This document shows, piece by piece, positions 54,201-61,851 of a DNA stretch of 64,000 nt. The position numbers were made by a program, and so were the translations under genes. Positions within the stretch are counted from its first letter, which is position 1. Each line of letters begins with the position of its first letter. Source of the stretch: Candidatus Zhuqueibacterota bacterium (GTDB lineage: Bacteria; Zhuqueibacterota; Zhuqueibacteria; Residuimicrobiales; Oceaniaggregativiventaceae); NCBI GenBank assembly GCA_014728085.1, contig WJMF01000179.1:1-64000 (forward strand), written 5' to 3'. Under the pieces are notes generated by a model that saw only the letters and a list, made by a program, of their open reading frames with translations, did no database searches and was not told the origin of the DNA.

Positions 54201-54274
54201 AGGTGAAAGCAAGTTATATCTATGGCAAGGAATGGCGTTTTTACGTCACGCTATTGTTTGATTTTCTCGATTAA
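51239..54274 (+). CDS. Zinc-peptidase / TolB-propeller / outer-membrane barrel fusion
   Basis: A 1011-residue exported protein with a signal peptide ending LWAQ. Residues 30-300 form a peptidase-MA-type gluzincin domain with H125-E126-F-A-H129 and a distal Glu185 (WLAEGMAQY), an intact zinc site. Residues 310-600 form a TolB-like PD40 propeller (VYPVWSPDGSKIVYCG repeats). Residues about 640-1011 form a beta-rich domain with GLPGLRGYPFYSIGG and FLFDFLD end, as in BamA/Omp85-like barrels. The gene follows the M6-like gene by 6 nt. A surface peptidase anchored by its own barrel is the likely picture; substrate unknown. Confidence 0.82.
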   Translation: MKRYRLKILLLLLLFAAGLWAQTDLYNHPELDWYTLTTEHFEVHFHNGAERSARTVAKIAEEIYGPITRLYRWQPNGKIHFIIKDYEDNSNGAAFYYDNKVEIWAPQMTFILRGTHNWLRNVVTHEFAHMVSLGASRKISRRIPSLFLQYFSYEREKRPDVLYGYPNAIASYPLPMTVIPMWLAEGMAQYQVQGFDYDRWDSHRDMLIRTAIEANEALSFDEMGVFGKNSLGNERTYNSGYAFVRYIAENWGQETLYQMADKSSHLLTVSINKTLKEITGKPAKKLYNSWTDRLETYYETRLQQIKQHRLEGKILTPRGVGNVYPVWSPDGSKIVYCGGSSNDYLGMTSLWLYDLKTDQKRRLKSGINSRVDWSNDGNWLLYAEKKRGSHGSQYFDLFSFSLKDKKEKRLTRELRAVDPAWAPDDSMIVCVIQKDGTDNLLLTDREGKTERYLTKFNNGEGVYAPVWMPDGKRIVFSQARRHGRDLKMLDIETCTITGIITGEGDARDPAVSPDSEALYFAWDKTGIFNIYRYTFADSSVSAVTNVVGGAFMPSVSARQELAFSNFKYDGYKIALLHKITPLSEKKVNYQKAAEFSDLALEPFEFSNSDSILVAARNYDDTKLPQMDAEPYHMTYGQLTLLPRIAIDSNRVKLGTYFYAGDVLNRYSVLGGAAMDVRTDLDAFAIFEYRGMAPTLFLELYAYTRHMTTSIEVIPDYPKKIPVDLSFQLLEADIGAGYRLGDSHLFRTAFVHSRYTSKIKDFFFQGITWQSPRNTYFVGNQFQVNWMLNGIVPGIDSNINPSRGLRIDLNYSYELNKFFEDFSVDNDYGTVQEVYTDYNYHRIDLNLYHYMPNPFFKRHALGLNLHAGWIDRSVDGFFNFYAGGLPGLRGYPFYSIGGRKLAVARLSYRFPFLFNWQKRFFNLTTNHIYAGAFFDYGHAFNEDKIDFSAFKKSVGMSLRFEGFSFYGYPTALSLDAAYGLDEVTYFDDEVKASYIYGKEWRFYVTLLFDFLD

Positions 54275-54288
54275 TGTGGAGGATTGTA

Positions 54289-55080
54289 ATGAAATCGGTT
54301 GTAATGGTAATCGTACTTATCTTTGGCATATCTGCCCATGCCTCTGACTTTCAGGAGCTGGCTTTGCAATCTCCGTTTGTACAATACCCCGTGAGTGTGG
54401 AAAACGATAACGTACCGCTGCACTTAAAATCCGCCGGCAGGGGTTTTATTTTCTCTGCGGTCGTTCCCGGAACCGGTCAACTCTATGCCGGTTCGTATAT
54501 CAAAGCGGCTTTATTCATCGCTGTTGAGGCTGCGTCCTGGTATATGTATGCCCATTATAATCAGGAAGGCAGTGACCTGGAAGATCAGTTTCACGTCTAT
54601 GCCGATGAGCACTGGAGTGAGCCCGATTACTGGAAATGGATTTCCCAGCACTCCGGCATTACCTATTCGGAAGAGAATATGGAAGCGCTGCGCACCTGGG
54701 AACACGAAAATTTCAGCCATGGTTTACACCGGCAAAAGGATCAACAGTATTATGAAATGATCGGCAAATACGACCAGTTCAACGCTGCCTGGGATGACGC
54801 CGGCATAGGATTGCTGGATCAAAACTGGGACACCAGTAATCCGGCACGGTCTGAAAACAGACTCTATTACGAAGACCTCAGGGATGAAAGCAACCAGGCG
54901 TTTAAACGCGCAACAACCGGTGCCACGATTGCGCTGATTAACCATATCGTTTCCGCTATGGATGCGTCTTATACCATCTATCGCCATAATCAAAAACAAA
55001 TTACAACCAGTATGTATCTGCAACAGAAACGTATAAACAATCAGGACTTTCCTCTATTAACTCTTGAACTTTGCTGGTGA
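54289..55080 (+). CDS. DUF5683-like membrane protein, copy 1
   Basis: A 263-residue protein with a signal peptide ending SAHA and a SAVVPGTGQLYAGSYIKAALF segment, the DUF5683 core, which holds paired hydrophobic helices. A second hydrophobic helix lies near residues 205-225 (ALINHIVSAMDASY). Starts at ATG 54289 behind GGAGGA. It overlaps the end of the next gene region and resembles the following protein in layout. Function unknown; members are frequent in FCB genomes next to envelope genes. Confidence 0.75.
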   Translation: MKSVVMVIVLIFGISAHASDFQELALQSPFVQYPVSVENDNVPLHLKSAGRGFIFSAVVPGTGQLYAGSYIKAALFIAVEAASWYMYAHYNQEGSDLEDQFHVYADEHWSEPDYWKWISQHSGITYSEENMEALRTWEHENFSHGLHRQKDQQYYEMIGKYDQFNAAWDDAGIGLLDQNWDTSNPARSENRLYYEDLRDESNQAFKRATTGATIALINHIVSAMDASYTIYRHNQKQITTSMYLQQKRINNQDFPLLTLELCW

Positions 55081-55084
55081 TCTC

Positions 55085-55810
55085 ATGATGAAACGTTTAT
55101 TTCTATTTTTTCTCTTGTTCGTTTTTACGGGTATATTACCCTGCAGTGGATCTGGTTTGGATTTATTTACCGCAGAGTCCTCCATGGCGCTGATTATCGA
55201 TGCGGACTCGTTGTCGAATGATGTCGCGCTTTCCAAAACAGTGTCCGGTAAATCAAAGGGAAAAGCGTTTCTCATGTCACTGATTATCCCGGGTCTGGGA
55301 CAACGCTATGCTGAATCGGATAAATCGAGGCTGTTTATGGTCGCAGAAGTGGGTTTGTGGCTGACCTATACCGGGTTGATTACCTACCGGGATTGGAAGA
55401 GGGAGGACTATAGAATCTACGCAGCAACGCATGCGAATGTCGTTTTACAAGGTAAATCGGATTCTTATTTTATCGATGTGGGCAACTATAACAGTATCGA
55501 TGACTATAACGCTGCCAAATTGCGTCAGCGCAATCTGCCGGATTATTATCACAATACCGGGAAATACTACTGGAAGTGGGCGAGTGAAGCCCATCGTCAA
55601 AAATTTGACGAGATGCGGGTGACTTCGGATCAGGCGGATAACCGCGCCCTTTTTGCCCTCGGCGCTATCTTTGCCAATCATATTTTCAGTGCGATTCATT
55701 CCATTTGGTCGGTAAAGGGGTATAACCAGGCGCAGGAAGAACAGGTAAGGCTGAATATGCACTACACCCCCGAACGCAGTGTCATGTTTTCATTGCAAAA
55801 GTCTTTTTAA
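55085..55810 (+). CDS. DUF5683-like membrane protein, copy 2
   Basis: A 241-residue protein with a signal peptide and SLIIPGLGQRYAESDKSRLF, the same core as the preceding protein. A repeat of the ANHIFSAIHSIWSV helix aligns with the ANHIVSAMDASYT-type helix of copy 1. The pair is probably a local duplication. It starts 5 nt after copy 1. No terminator was found after it. Confidence 0.75.
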   Translation: MMKRLFLFFLLFVFTGILPCSGSGLDLFTAESSMALIIDADSLSNDVALSKTVSGKSKGKAFLMSLIIPGLGQRYAESDKSRLFMVAEVGLWLTYTGLITYRDWKREDYRIYAATHANVVLQGKSDSYFIDVGNYNSIDDYNAAKLRQRNLPDYYHNTGKYYWKWASEAHRQKFDEMRVTSDQADNRALFALGAIFANHIFSAIHSIWSVKGYNQAQEEQVRLNMHYTPERSVMFSLQKSF

Positions 55811-55834
55811 TACCTCTGATTTGATTGTTGCTCT

Positions 55835-56075
55835 TTAGAATTTGATATAGGGTTTTTGTAGTTCTGGAATGAGGGAGCCTCGTTTCCAGCCAATGATACC
55901 AAGATAGATGTTTGAAAGCAGCAAAGCTTCTTCGACCTCCCGGTATGGAGGTTGGTGAGACGCCGGCCCTTTTACCATGGCGATATCATGCACCCGGGGC
56001 CTCGATCAGGTCACGGACCTCTTTTCTGTGCTCCTCGAGATCCACATACGTTGATGAAACGAATACATTTAGCAT
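55835..56075 (-). pseudogene. Decayed DUF4062 gene fragment
   Basis: Reading leftward from ATG 56075, the frame gives MLNVFVSSTYVDLEEHRKEV, the start of a DUF4062 domain, then a stop at residue 30. One frame over, the sequence continues as REVEEALLLSNIYLGIIGWKRGS up to a stop at 55835, matching the second half of the DUF4062 pattern. One frameshift and an internal loss explain it. DUF4062 domains occur at the N-terminus of NACHT or TIR-linked defence-type proteins. The effector part is gone. Confidence 0.75.
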
Positions 56076-56163
56076 GTGACACAATCCTGTGATTGTTGTC
56101 TCTTAATCCTGTGTGCCTCATGTAACCGTTTTACTCATCGTCAAAAGCTATAGTCGTTGATTT

Positions 56164-57198
56164 TTATTCTTCCGGTTTGAATTTTTTATAAAACTGCTCT
56201 TTAAAGAAATTCACACAGGGCAGAGAATTGGTTTCCAGGATGTAGATGTCCAGTTCATCCGCCAGATCTTCCAGGAGCTGATAGAGAATATTGGAGCGGA
56301 TGCGTATCTCACTCGGTCTGGTTTCGAGCTTGGTCAGCAATTCCAGTACTTTTTGCGGCAATGAGCCCAGCATATCCTCGCGAGTCGGTTCCTGGGTTAA
56401 AAGTTCATGGCCGATAACCTCGGCGCTTTTCGCATCCATGAGGATCAACATATAGGCATAGTAGGGTTGCGGGCCATCGTGTATCGGTGATAAAAAGAGG
56501 GAAAAATCGAGTTCGAGCATCTGATTGCTTTTTTTCTTTTTTTTGATCGATTCCATGGTCTTTTCGGAATAGTCGATCGGAATTCTCAGAGGCTCTGAAT
56601 CCGGAATTTTTATAAAGGTATTGGTCCATACCTCTTTGCGATCCTTTTTCTGTTTCACCCGAACCAGATATTTGTCATCATCATCATCAACGCTCAACAG
56701 GGAAGGATCGTGCTGAAAGGCAATGGCGACATCAATGCTCTGTTCGATGGCGATTTTAAAAAAATCAGCCTCTTTTGCGGTTAGAAACCAGGGGGCATAA
56801 CCGGGCTTGTAACTTCTGAACATCGGCCATTCATGCTCGCCGTTGAAGGTGTAGCCGAGATCCTCTATAATTTTTTTATCCTCATCCTTGAGTTCTTCCT
56901 CGTTTTCAAAAGAGAGTTGCAGTTGCGGAATTTCGAGAAAACTTTCCAACACTATTTCATTTTCTCCGTTTTGCAGCTCCCAGAAACCGTAAAATCCTTC
57001 TGAATTCAGATAAAGCGACAGAGCATAATGCTCGCCGAGTTGACCCATTATGCTGATATAGCCAATTTGATCGGATTTGGGGTCCTTGATACCAAAAATA
57101 TCGGTTTCCTGCATCCATTCCCAGGGGGCGAGTTCCTTGAGGCGGATGGCTGCATTATAAAGGGCTCTCCATTGAGAACGAGTCGGTTTTGATGACAT
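56164..57198 (-). CDS. DUF7309/DUF6930-like protein of unknown function
   Basis: A roughly 344-residue soluble, acidic protein with no signal peptide. The N-terminal part (PTRSQWRALYNAAIRLKELAPW) fits the DUF7309 pattern, and the C-terminal part (RPSEIRIRSNILYQLLEDLA, then LPCVNFFKEQF) fits DUF6930. An Asp run and a Lys run split the halves. An ATG at 57225 would add nine residues. It lies 146 nt after the helicase gene on the same strand. No enzymatic motif is visible. Confidence 0.72.
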   Translation of the reverse strand: MSSKPTRSQWRALYNAAIRLKELAPWEWMQETDIFGIKDPKSDQIGYISIMGQLGEHYALSLYLNSEGFYGFWELQNGENEIVLESFLEIPQLQLSFENEEELKDEDKKIIEDLGYTFNGEHEWPMFRSYKPGYAPWFLTAKEADFFKIAIEQSIDVAIAFQHDPSLLSVDDDDDKYLVRVKQKKDRKEVWTNTFIKIPDSEPLRIPIDYSEKTMESIKKKKKSNQMLELDFSLFLSPIHDGPQPYYAYMLILMDAKSAEVIGHELLTQEPTREDMLGSLPQKVLELLTKLETRPSEIRIRSNILYQLLEDLADELDIYILETNSLPCVNFFKEQFYKKFKPEE

Positions 57199-57343
57199 GT
57201 TCCACTCTTTTTTTTTGTTCAACACTACTCGATATAAAAAATCAAGCTATCTTATTGCCTGATGTGGTTCAATATACGCATTCGTTTTCAAATGGTCAAA
57301 ACTTTTATTGAGATTTTTGCAGCAAGGGTCGGGTTCTTTCCTG

Positions 57344-60300
57344 CTATAATGCAGATGGCCACAGGATCCATCGGGTTCCGCTTTGTATATACCCCTCGCG
57401 GGCAAAGGCGGTTTCAAGAGCCTTTTTGTTTTCCGCAACGGTGATCAGCTCTATGTCAAGCCTTTGTTTCGGACGAAGGGTTGTGTCGAATTTTAACCAC
57501 ACTTTTACTGCGCGGGCAATCAGCGAACTATCCTCTGGCTGAAAACGATCTGCTGTATACAATCGACGACCGAAATTTTCACTATAGACGAGGGGATACC
57601 CTTGTTTGAAAAAAATGTGGTTTGCCGCAGAGCGGCTGATAACCATTGGCTTGTTTTGGCTGTCTCTGATGTTCCAGTCAATCGCTTTGCCCAGCGGTAA
57701 TGCCGGATCCAGGGTCGATAGCATGATCGGCGTTCTTACTACCGCTTTTTCCTCCTTGCAATTCTGTATGAGCTGAACCGCCTGCGGATCTGCGAACTGT
57801 ATGCCGGAAAGATTCTCAATAAAGTAACCGCGGTGGATCCTCCCCTGCCATTCCAGACGTTTCAGGTTCTGGAAAATAGTGTACCAGCTCCAGGGCGGGG
57901 ATTCATTGCGGTGCCAGTTGCGGATCACCAAACCATAGCGGTTCAACAATCTCTGGCTGTACTCTGAGACGATGTCTTCTTCCGAACGTTGATTACCCGT
58001 CACTGCGAAAGATTCTGCGGTAAACCAGTGGCTGTGTTTGAGCACGAGCTGTCTGTGTACGTTTTCCTTCACGAAACGCCTGGCCGGAGCATTTTTTCTT
58101 CTGCCGACCTGTTTGTTGTGCCTCGGAATTTCGTTGTAAATCGATGAATCAAGGGCTTTGGTATGTTTTATCGGCTGTAACAGTTGCAGAAAAGAGGCAT
58201 AGTGGTCGGAACTGACCAATCCTGCTTTTACCAGGTTGGCGAGTGCGTCCATCAGAACCACAGAATTCAGGCCGGTGGCTTGCTCAATATCGTCATACAA
58301 ACTTGAGCCGTTCTGTTTGAGAAAATCATGTACCGTTTTCTCATCTCCGCCCAGCTTCGGGTTTTGAAAAGGTTCCCCGAACAAAGCATTTCCCTGACCG
58401 CGGGGGAAGAATGTGACGCGTGTAGTGTTGTTTTCATTCCGGGCCAGTACAATCACATCGCCGCGTGAAATCAGTTGCTCGAGTTCGGAGAGCGCATCAC
58501 TGAAAGAGGACGAATCATAGCGGCTGCAGCGGCTGCGAATCAGCTCGCGTTCGAAAAAGAATGGCGGGAAGTATTGTCCCTTATAACGTCCGACCAACGC
58601 CTGCACGGTTTGAGAACGGTCGAGTTGGTGCCAGAGCAGGGTAAAGGGATAAAAGGTATCAAACGGAGCCGTGGCCGCAGATTGCCGCCGGGCGGCAATG
58701 GCTCGGCGATAAAGCTCGGCAAAATTCTGTCGGTCACACCATTGTGTTTCGCCAATCCCTTTCACCAAATGGCCGCTGACAAGCGTTTTCTTTTGCAGAG
58801 ATAAAAGGGTTGTTTTCAATACTGATTCCGGAATCGGTAATTTAATCTCTTTCAGAGTCAGAGGGCCGGTGTGTGCCATATGGTGTTGCAGTATTTTTTC
58901 CCATTCAGAATTCTGATATTGCTTTGCCTTGTCAAGAGAGACCCAGCCGTTTTCGCCGAGTTTTGTTATCCTTTTTTCCTGTGCCAGATTTTCGACATGA
59001 TCCAGGGGATCGTAGATGCTGCGTTTGCGCAGCTCTGCTGTTGACAGGGGACCCAAATCATCTATGATAGCATAAAGATCGTTTTGATCACGGGCTTTGG
59101 TTTCCGGTGTCAGATGCTGCCAACGGGGCACAATCCGATGGATGAATTCCGGTTCGACGATAGGGGGGACCTCTTCCTGATCGAGTATTTCCGCCAGCAA
59201 ATCTGCGCTGAGATAGGCAGCCTCTCCCGGATAACTGCTTTTGTCATAATCGTACATGTGTTTGGCTTCAAAGCGGAAGAGCAAACCGGCTGCCATTGGC
59301 GACGGGGACGGGGTTTGAATGTGGTGCAAACGGATATGGTTTTCATTCAATTGACCGATGATCCATTTTAACCCCCGAATATCAAAAACGTCCTCCAGGC
59401 ACTCTCTGTAGGTTTCCAGAACGATGGGAAAGTCGGGATAATGGCGAACAGCCTGTAACAGATCTGCGGCGCGTAATCTCTGTAGCCACAGCGGAACGCG
59501 TTTTCCGATTTTTGACCGCTGCAACAACATCGATCGGGTGGCGTTGTAGCGGAAAAATATCGAGAACATGGGGGTGTTGATAAGATTTTCCCTGAGCTCT
59601 TTTTCCAATACCGTGGCGGAAAGGGTGAATAGAGTTTTGAGATCGTACGTTTTGCTGCTTTCCGTAATTCGGATGAGAAAGCCATCGTCATCATAATCGT
59701 ACTGGATCTTGAGGTGGTATTCTTTTTCCAGATAGGAGGCGAGTCCGATGCTCCAGGCACCGGTAATGCGGGCGCCGAATGGAGCGTGAACCATGAGCTG
59801 GTCTTGTCCGGCCGTGTCGGTAAACTGCTCGGCAACGATAAGGCGGTCCGTTGCTATCTGCCCGGTATGAAGGCGTTGCCGCTGAAAAAAGGATTTCAGA
59901 TTGCTGATCAGCCCGGCATCCACGATTTTTAGGAGATCGGACTGAAAAGCGTTTTCATTTTGTGACTGTTCTGCTGTAAAATATCTTCGAAAGGACCCGA
60001 CTTTGAGTTGGGTTGACAGATCGCGATAGAGAATATCACCTTTCCAGAACGGCGCGCGGGGTTTACTGGAACGGGCCGGCGTCACCACCAGGCGGTCCTT
60101 TTTGATCTGATCGATGCGCCATTCATTGTTGCCCAAATGAAAAACATCTCCGACCCGCGATTCGAAGACAAATTCTTCCTCAATTTCTCCCAACTTTAGG
60201 TTTTTTTCGAAGAGATAGATGCCATAATAGCCGCGATCCGGTATGGTGCCGGCATTCATTACCGACGAAAGACGGGTTCCCCGTAAGGGCAAAAGCAAAT

Positions 60301-61771
60301 CATTGTGTTTATCCCATTTGATTCTGGCTTTGAGTGCTCGCATGGCTGTGCCGGCATAGCCCCCGGCCAGCATGGCAAGCACCGCCTCATAGGCCTTGAT
60401 GCCGAGCTTGTGATAGCAAAAACTCTGTCTGACCAATGCATACAGCGCCGACGCCTGCCAGTTTTGCATGGAAACCTCGGCTGCAATATGCTGAGCCAGT
60501 ACATCGAGGCAGTTTTGCGGGATCGAAATTTCTTCAATATCGTTCTCCAGCATTGCTGTGGAAATGGCTATGGTATCATCGATATCCGCGGGATAGAGAG
60601 GAATAATCCTGCCTTTGCTGGACATGTCGAGAACATGACCGCTGCGGCCGATACGCTGCAGGGCGCTGCTGATGCTCCGCGGGGATTCCAGCTGCACGAC
60701 CAGATCGATGGAACCGATGTCAATGCCGAGCTCCAGAGAAGCGGTTGCCACAACGACCGGGATTTTGCCCGTTTTCAAGCCTTCCTCGATTTCATAGCGC
60801 CGTTCCCGTGAAATACTGCCATGATGAGCATAGGCGATCGCTTCCTGTTGTTTCGAGCGGCGCTGGTGCTCCTCGTTGAGCTGCCTCGCAACTTTTTCGG
60901 TCTGGGAGCGCATATTGACAAACACAAGGGTGTTTTTGTGTTGCTCTACCAGGTCGTAGACTTTTTCTATAACGGAGGGCCAAATGCTCGCCCGGGATCG
61001 GTTTTCAAAATTTTCGGCTGTGGCTGTGACGAATAGGTCCAGTGCTTTTCCACGACCGCAATCGACAATATTGACCGGCCTTTGCTGCCGGCCTTTTTCA
61101 GCATCATGATCGTATCCGCCCATAAAAGCGGCTATCTTGTTCAGCGGTTTTTGTGTGGCCGAGAGGCCGATTCGAACCGGTTCAGATCGACTGAGATGCA
61201 TCAGCCGTTCCAGGGAGAGGCTCAGATGAACGCCGCGTTTATTGTTGCTCAGGGCGTGAATTTCATCGAGGATGATGTATTTCACCTGGCTGAACATATC
61301 CCGGCCTTTGGAGGTCAGCAGAAGGAAAAGCGATTCCGGTGTTGTGATCAGCAATTGCGGCGGTTTTTTAATCATGCGTTGGCGCAGAGCCGGTGGTGTG
61401 TCTCCCGTACGTACCATAATTGAAAAATCCGGCAGGTCGATATGTTCTTTCTCGGCAATCTTTTGAATCCCCTTGAGCGGTATTTGCAGATTGCGGTGTA
61501 TATCATTATTCAGAGCCTTAAGAGGAGAAATATAAAGGGTGTGAACGCCGGGCCATTGCTGGTCCGGAGATTGCAGGGTCAGACGCGTGAGTTCATCCAG
61601 ACTCCAGAGAAAAGCGGACAGCGTTTTTCCGGAACCGGTGGGGGCGAGAATCAGTGTGTGTTTGCCGGAAGCTATCGACGGCCAGCCCTTTTCCTGTGGC
61701 AGACTGGGGGCCTGATAGTGCGACTCGAACCAGCGGGCGACGAGTGGATGAAATCGATCCAGTATGCTCAT
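57344..61771 (-). CDS. lhr: Lhr-type ATP-dependent DNA helicase
   Basis: A 1475-residue superfamily 2 helicase. The N-terminal core has Walker A (APTGSGKTLSA), the DEIH box (ILDEIHAL), GLSAT and the QRIGRSGH arginine motif. A winged-helix and a beta-sheet region follow, then an about 600-residue C-terminal region typical of full-length bacterial Lhr. In E. coli and mycobacteria Lhr unwinds RNA:DNA hybrids and takes part in DNA repair; the E. coli C-terminal part has uracil-DNA glycosylase activity. The total length and motif order support a full-length Lhr rather than an Lhr-core protein. Confidence 0.93.
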   Translation of the reverse strand: MSILDRFHPLVARWFESHYQAPSLPQEKGWPSIASGKHTLILAPTGSGKTLSAFLWSLDELTRLTLQSPDQQWPGVHTLYISPLKALNNDIHRNLQIPLKGIQKIAEKEHIDLPDFSIMVRTGDTPPALRQRMIKKPPQLLITTPESLFLLLTSKGRDMFSQVKYIILDEIHALSNNKRGVHLSLSLERLMHLSRSEPVRIGLSATQKPLNKIAAFMGGYDHDAEKGRQQRPVNIVDCGRGKALDLFVTATAENFENRSRASIWPSVIEKVYDLVEQHKNTLVFVNMRSQTEKVARQLNEEHQRRSKQQEAIAYAHHGSISRERRYEIEEGLKTGKIPVVVATASLELGIDIGSIDLVVQLESPRSISSALQRIGRSGHVLDMSSKGRIIPLYPADIDDTIAISTAMLENDIEEISIPQNCLDVLAQHIAAEVSMQNWQASALYALVRQSFCYHKLGIKAYEAVLAMLAGGYAGTAMRALKARIKWDKHNDLLLPLRGTRLSSVMNAGTIPDRGYYGIYLFEKNLKLGEIEEEFVFESRVGDVFHLGNNEWRIDQIKKDRLVVTPARSSKPRAPFWKGDILYRDLSTQLKVGSFRRYFTAEQSQNENAFQSDLLKIVDAGLISNLKSFFQRQRLHTGQIATDRLIVAEQFTDTAGQDQLMVHAPFGARITGAWSIGLASYLEKEYHLKIQYDYDDDGFLIRITESSKTYDLKTLFTLSATVLEKELRENLINTPMFSIFFRYNATRSMLLQRSKIGKRVPLWLQRLRAADLLQAVRHYPDFPIVLETYRECLEDVFDIRGLKWIIGQLNENHIRLHHIQTPSPSPMAAGLLFRFEAKHMYDYDKSSYPGEAAYLSADLLAEILDQEEVPPIVEPEFIHRIVPRWQHLTPETKARDQNDLYAIIDDLGPLSTAELRKRSIYDPLDHVENLAQEKRITKLGENGWVSLDKAKQYQNSEWEKILQHHMAHTGPLTLKEIKLPIPESVLKTTLLSLQKKTLVSGHLVKGIGETQWCDRQNFAELYRRAIAARRQSAATAPFDTFYPFTLLWHQLDRSQTVQALVGRYKGQYFPPFFFERELIRSRCSRYDSSSFSDALSELEQLISRGDVIVLARNENNTTRVTFFPRGQGNALFGEPFQNPKLGGDEKTVHDFLKQNGSSLYDDIEQATGLNSVVLMDALANLVKAGLVSSDHYASFLQLLQPIKHTKALDSSIYNEIPRHNKQVGRRKNAPARRFVKENVHRQLVLKHSHWFTAESFAVTGNQRSEEDIVSEYSQRLLNRYGLVIRNWHRNESPPWSWYTIFQNLKRLEWQGRIHRGYFIENLSGIQFADPQAVQLIQNCKEEKAVVRTPIMLSTLDPALPLGKAIDWNIRDSQNKPMVISRSAANHIFFKQGYPLVYSENFGRRLYTADRFQPEDSSLIARAVKVWLKFDTTLRPKQRLDIELITVAENKKALETAFAREGYIQSGTRWILWPSAL

Positions 61772-61851
61772 TTATTCCATCAAAGCTAGTCGGGTTTTTT
61801 GTGAATTCATCCTCAAAATAATATTGTTGATGTCAATATGCAATAATAACT

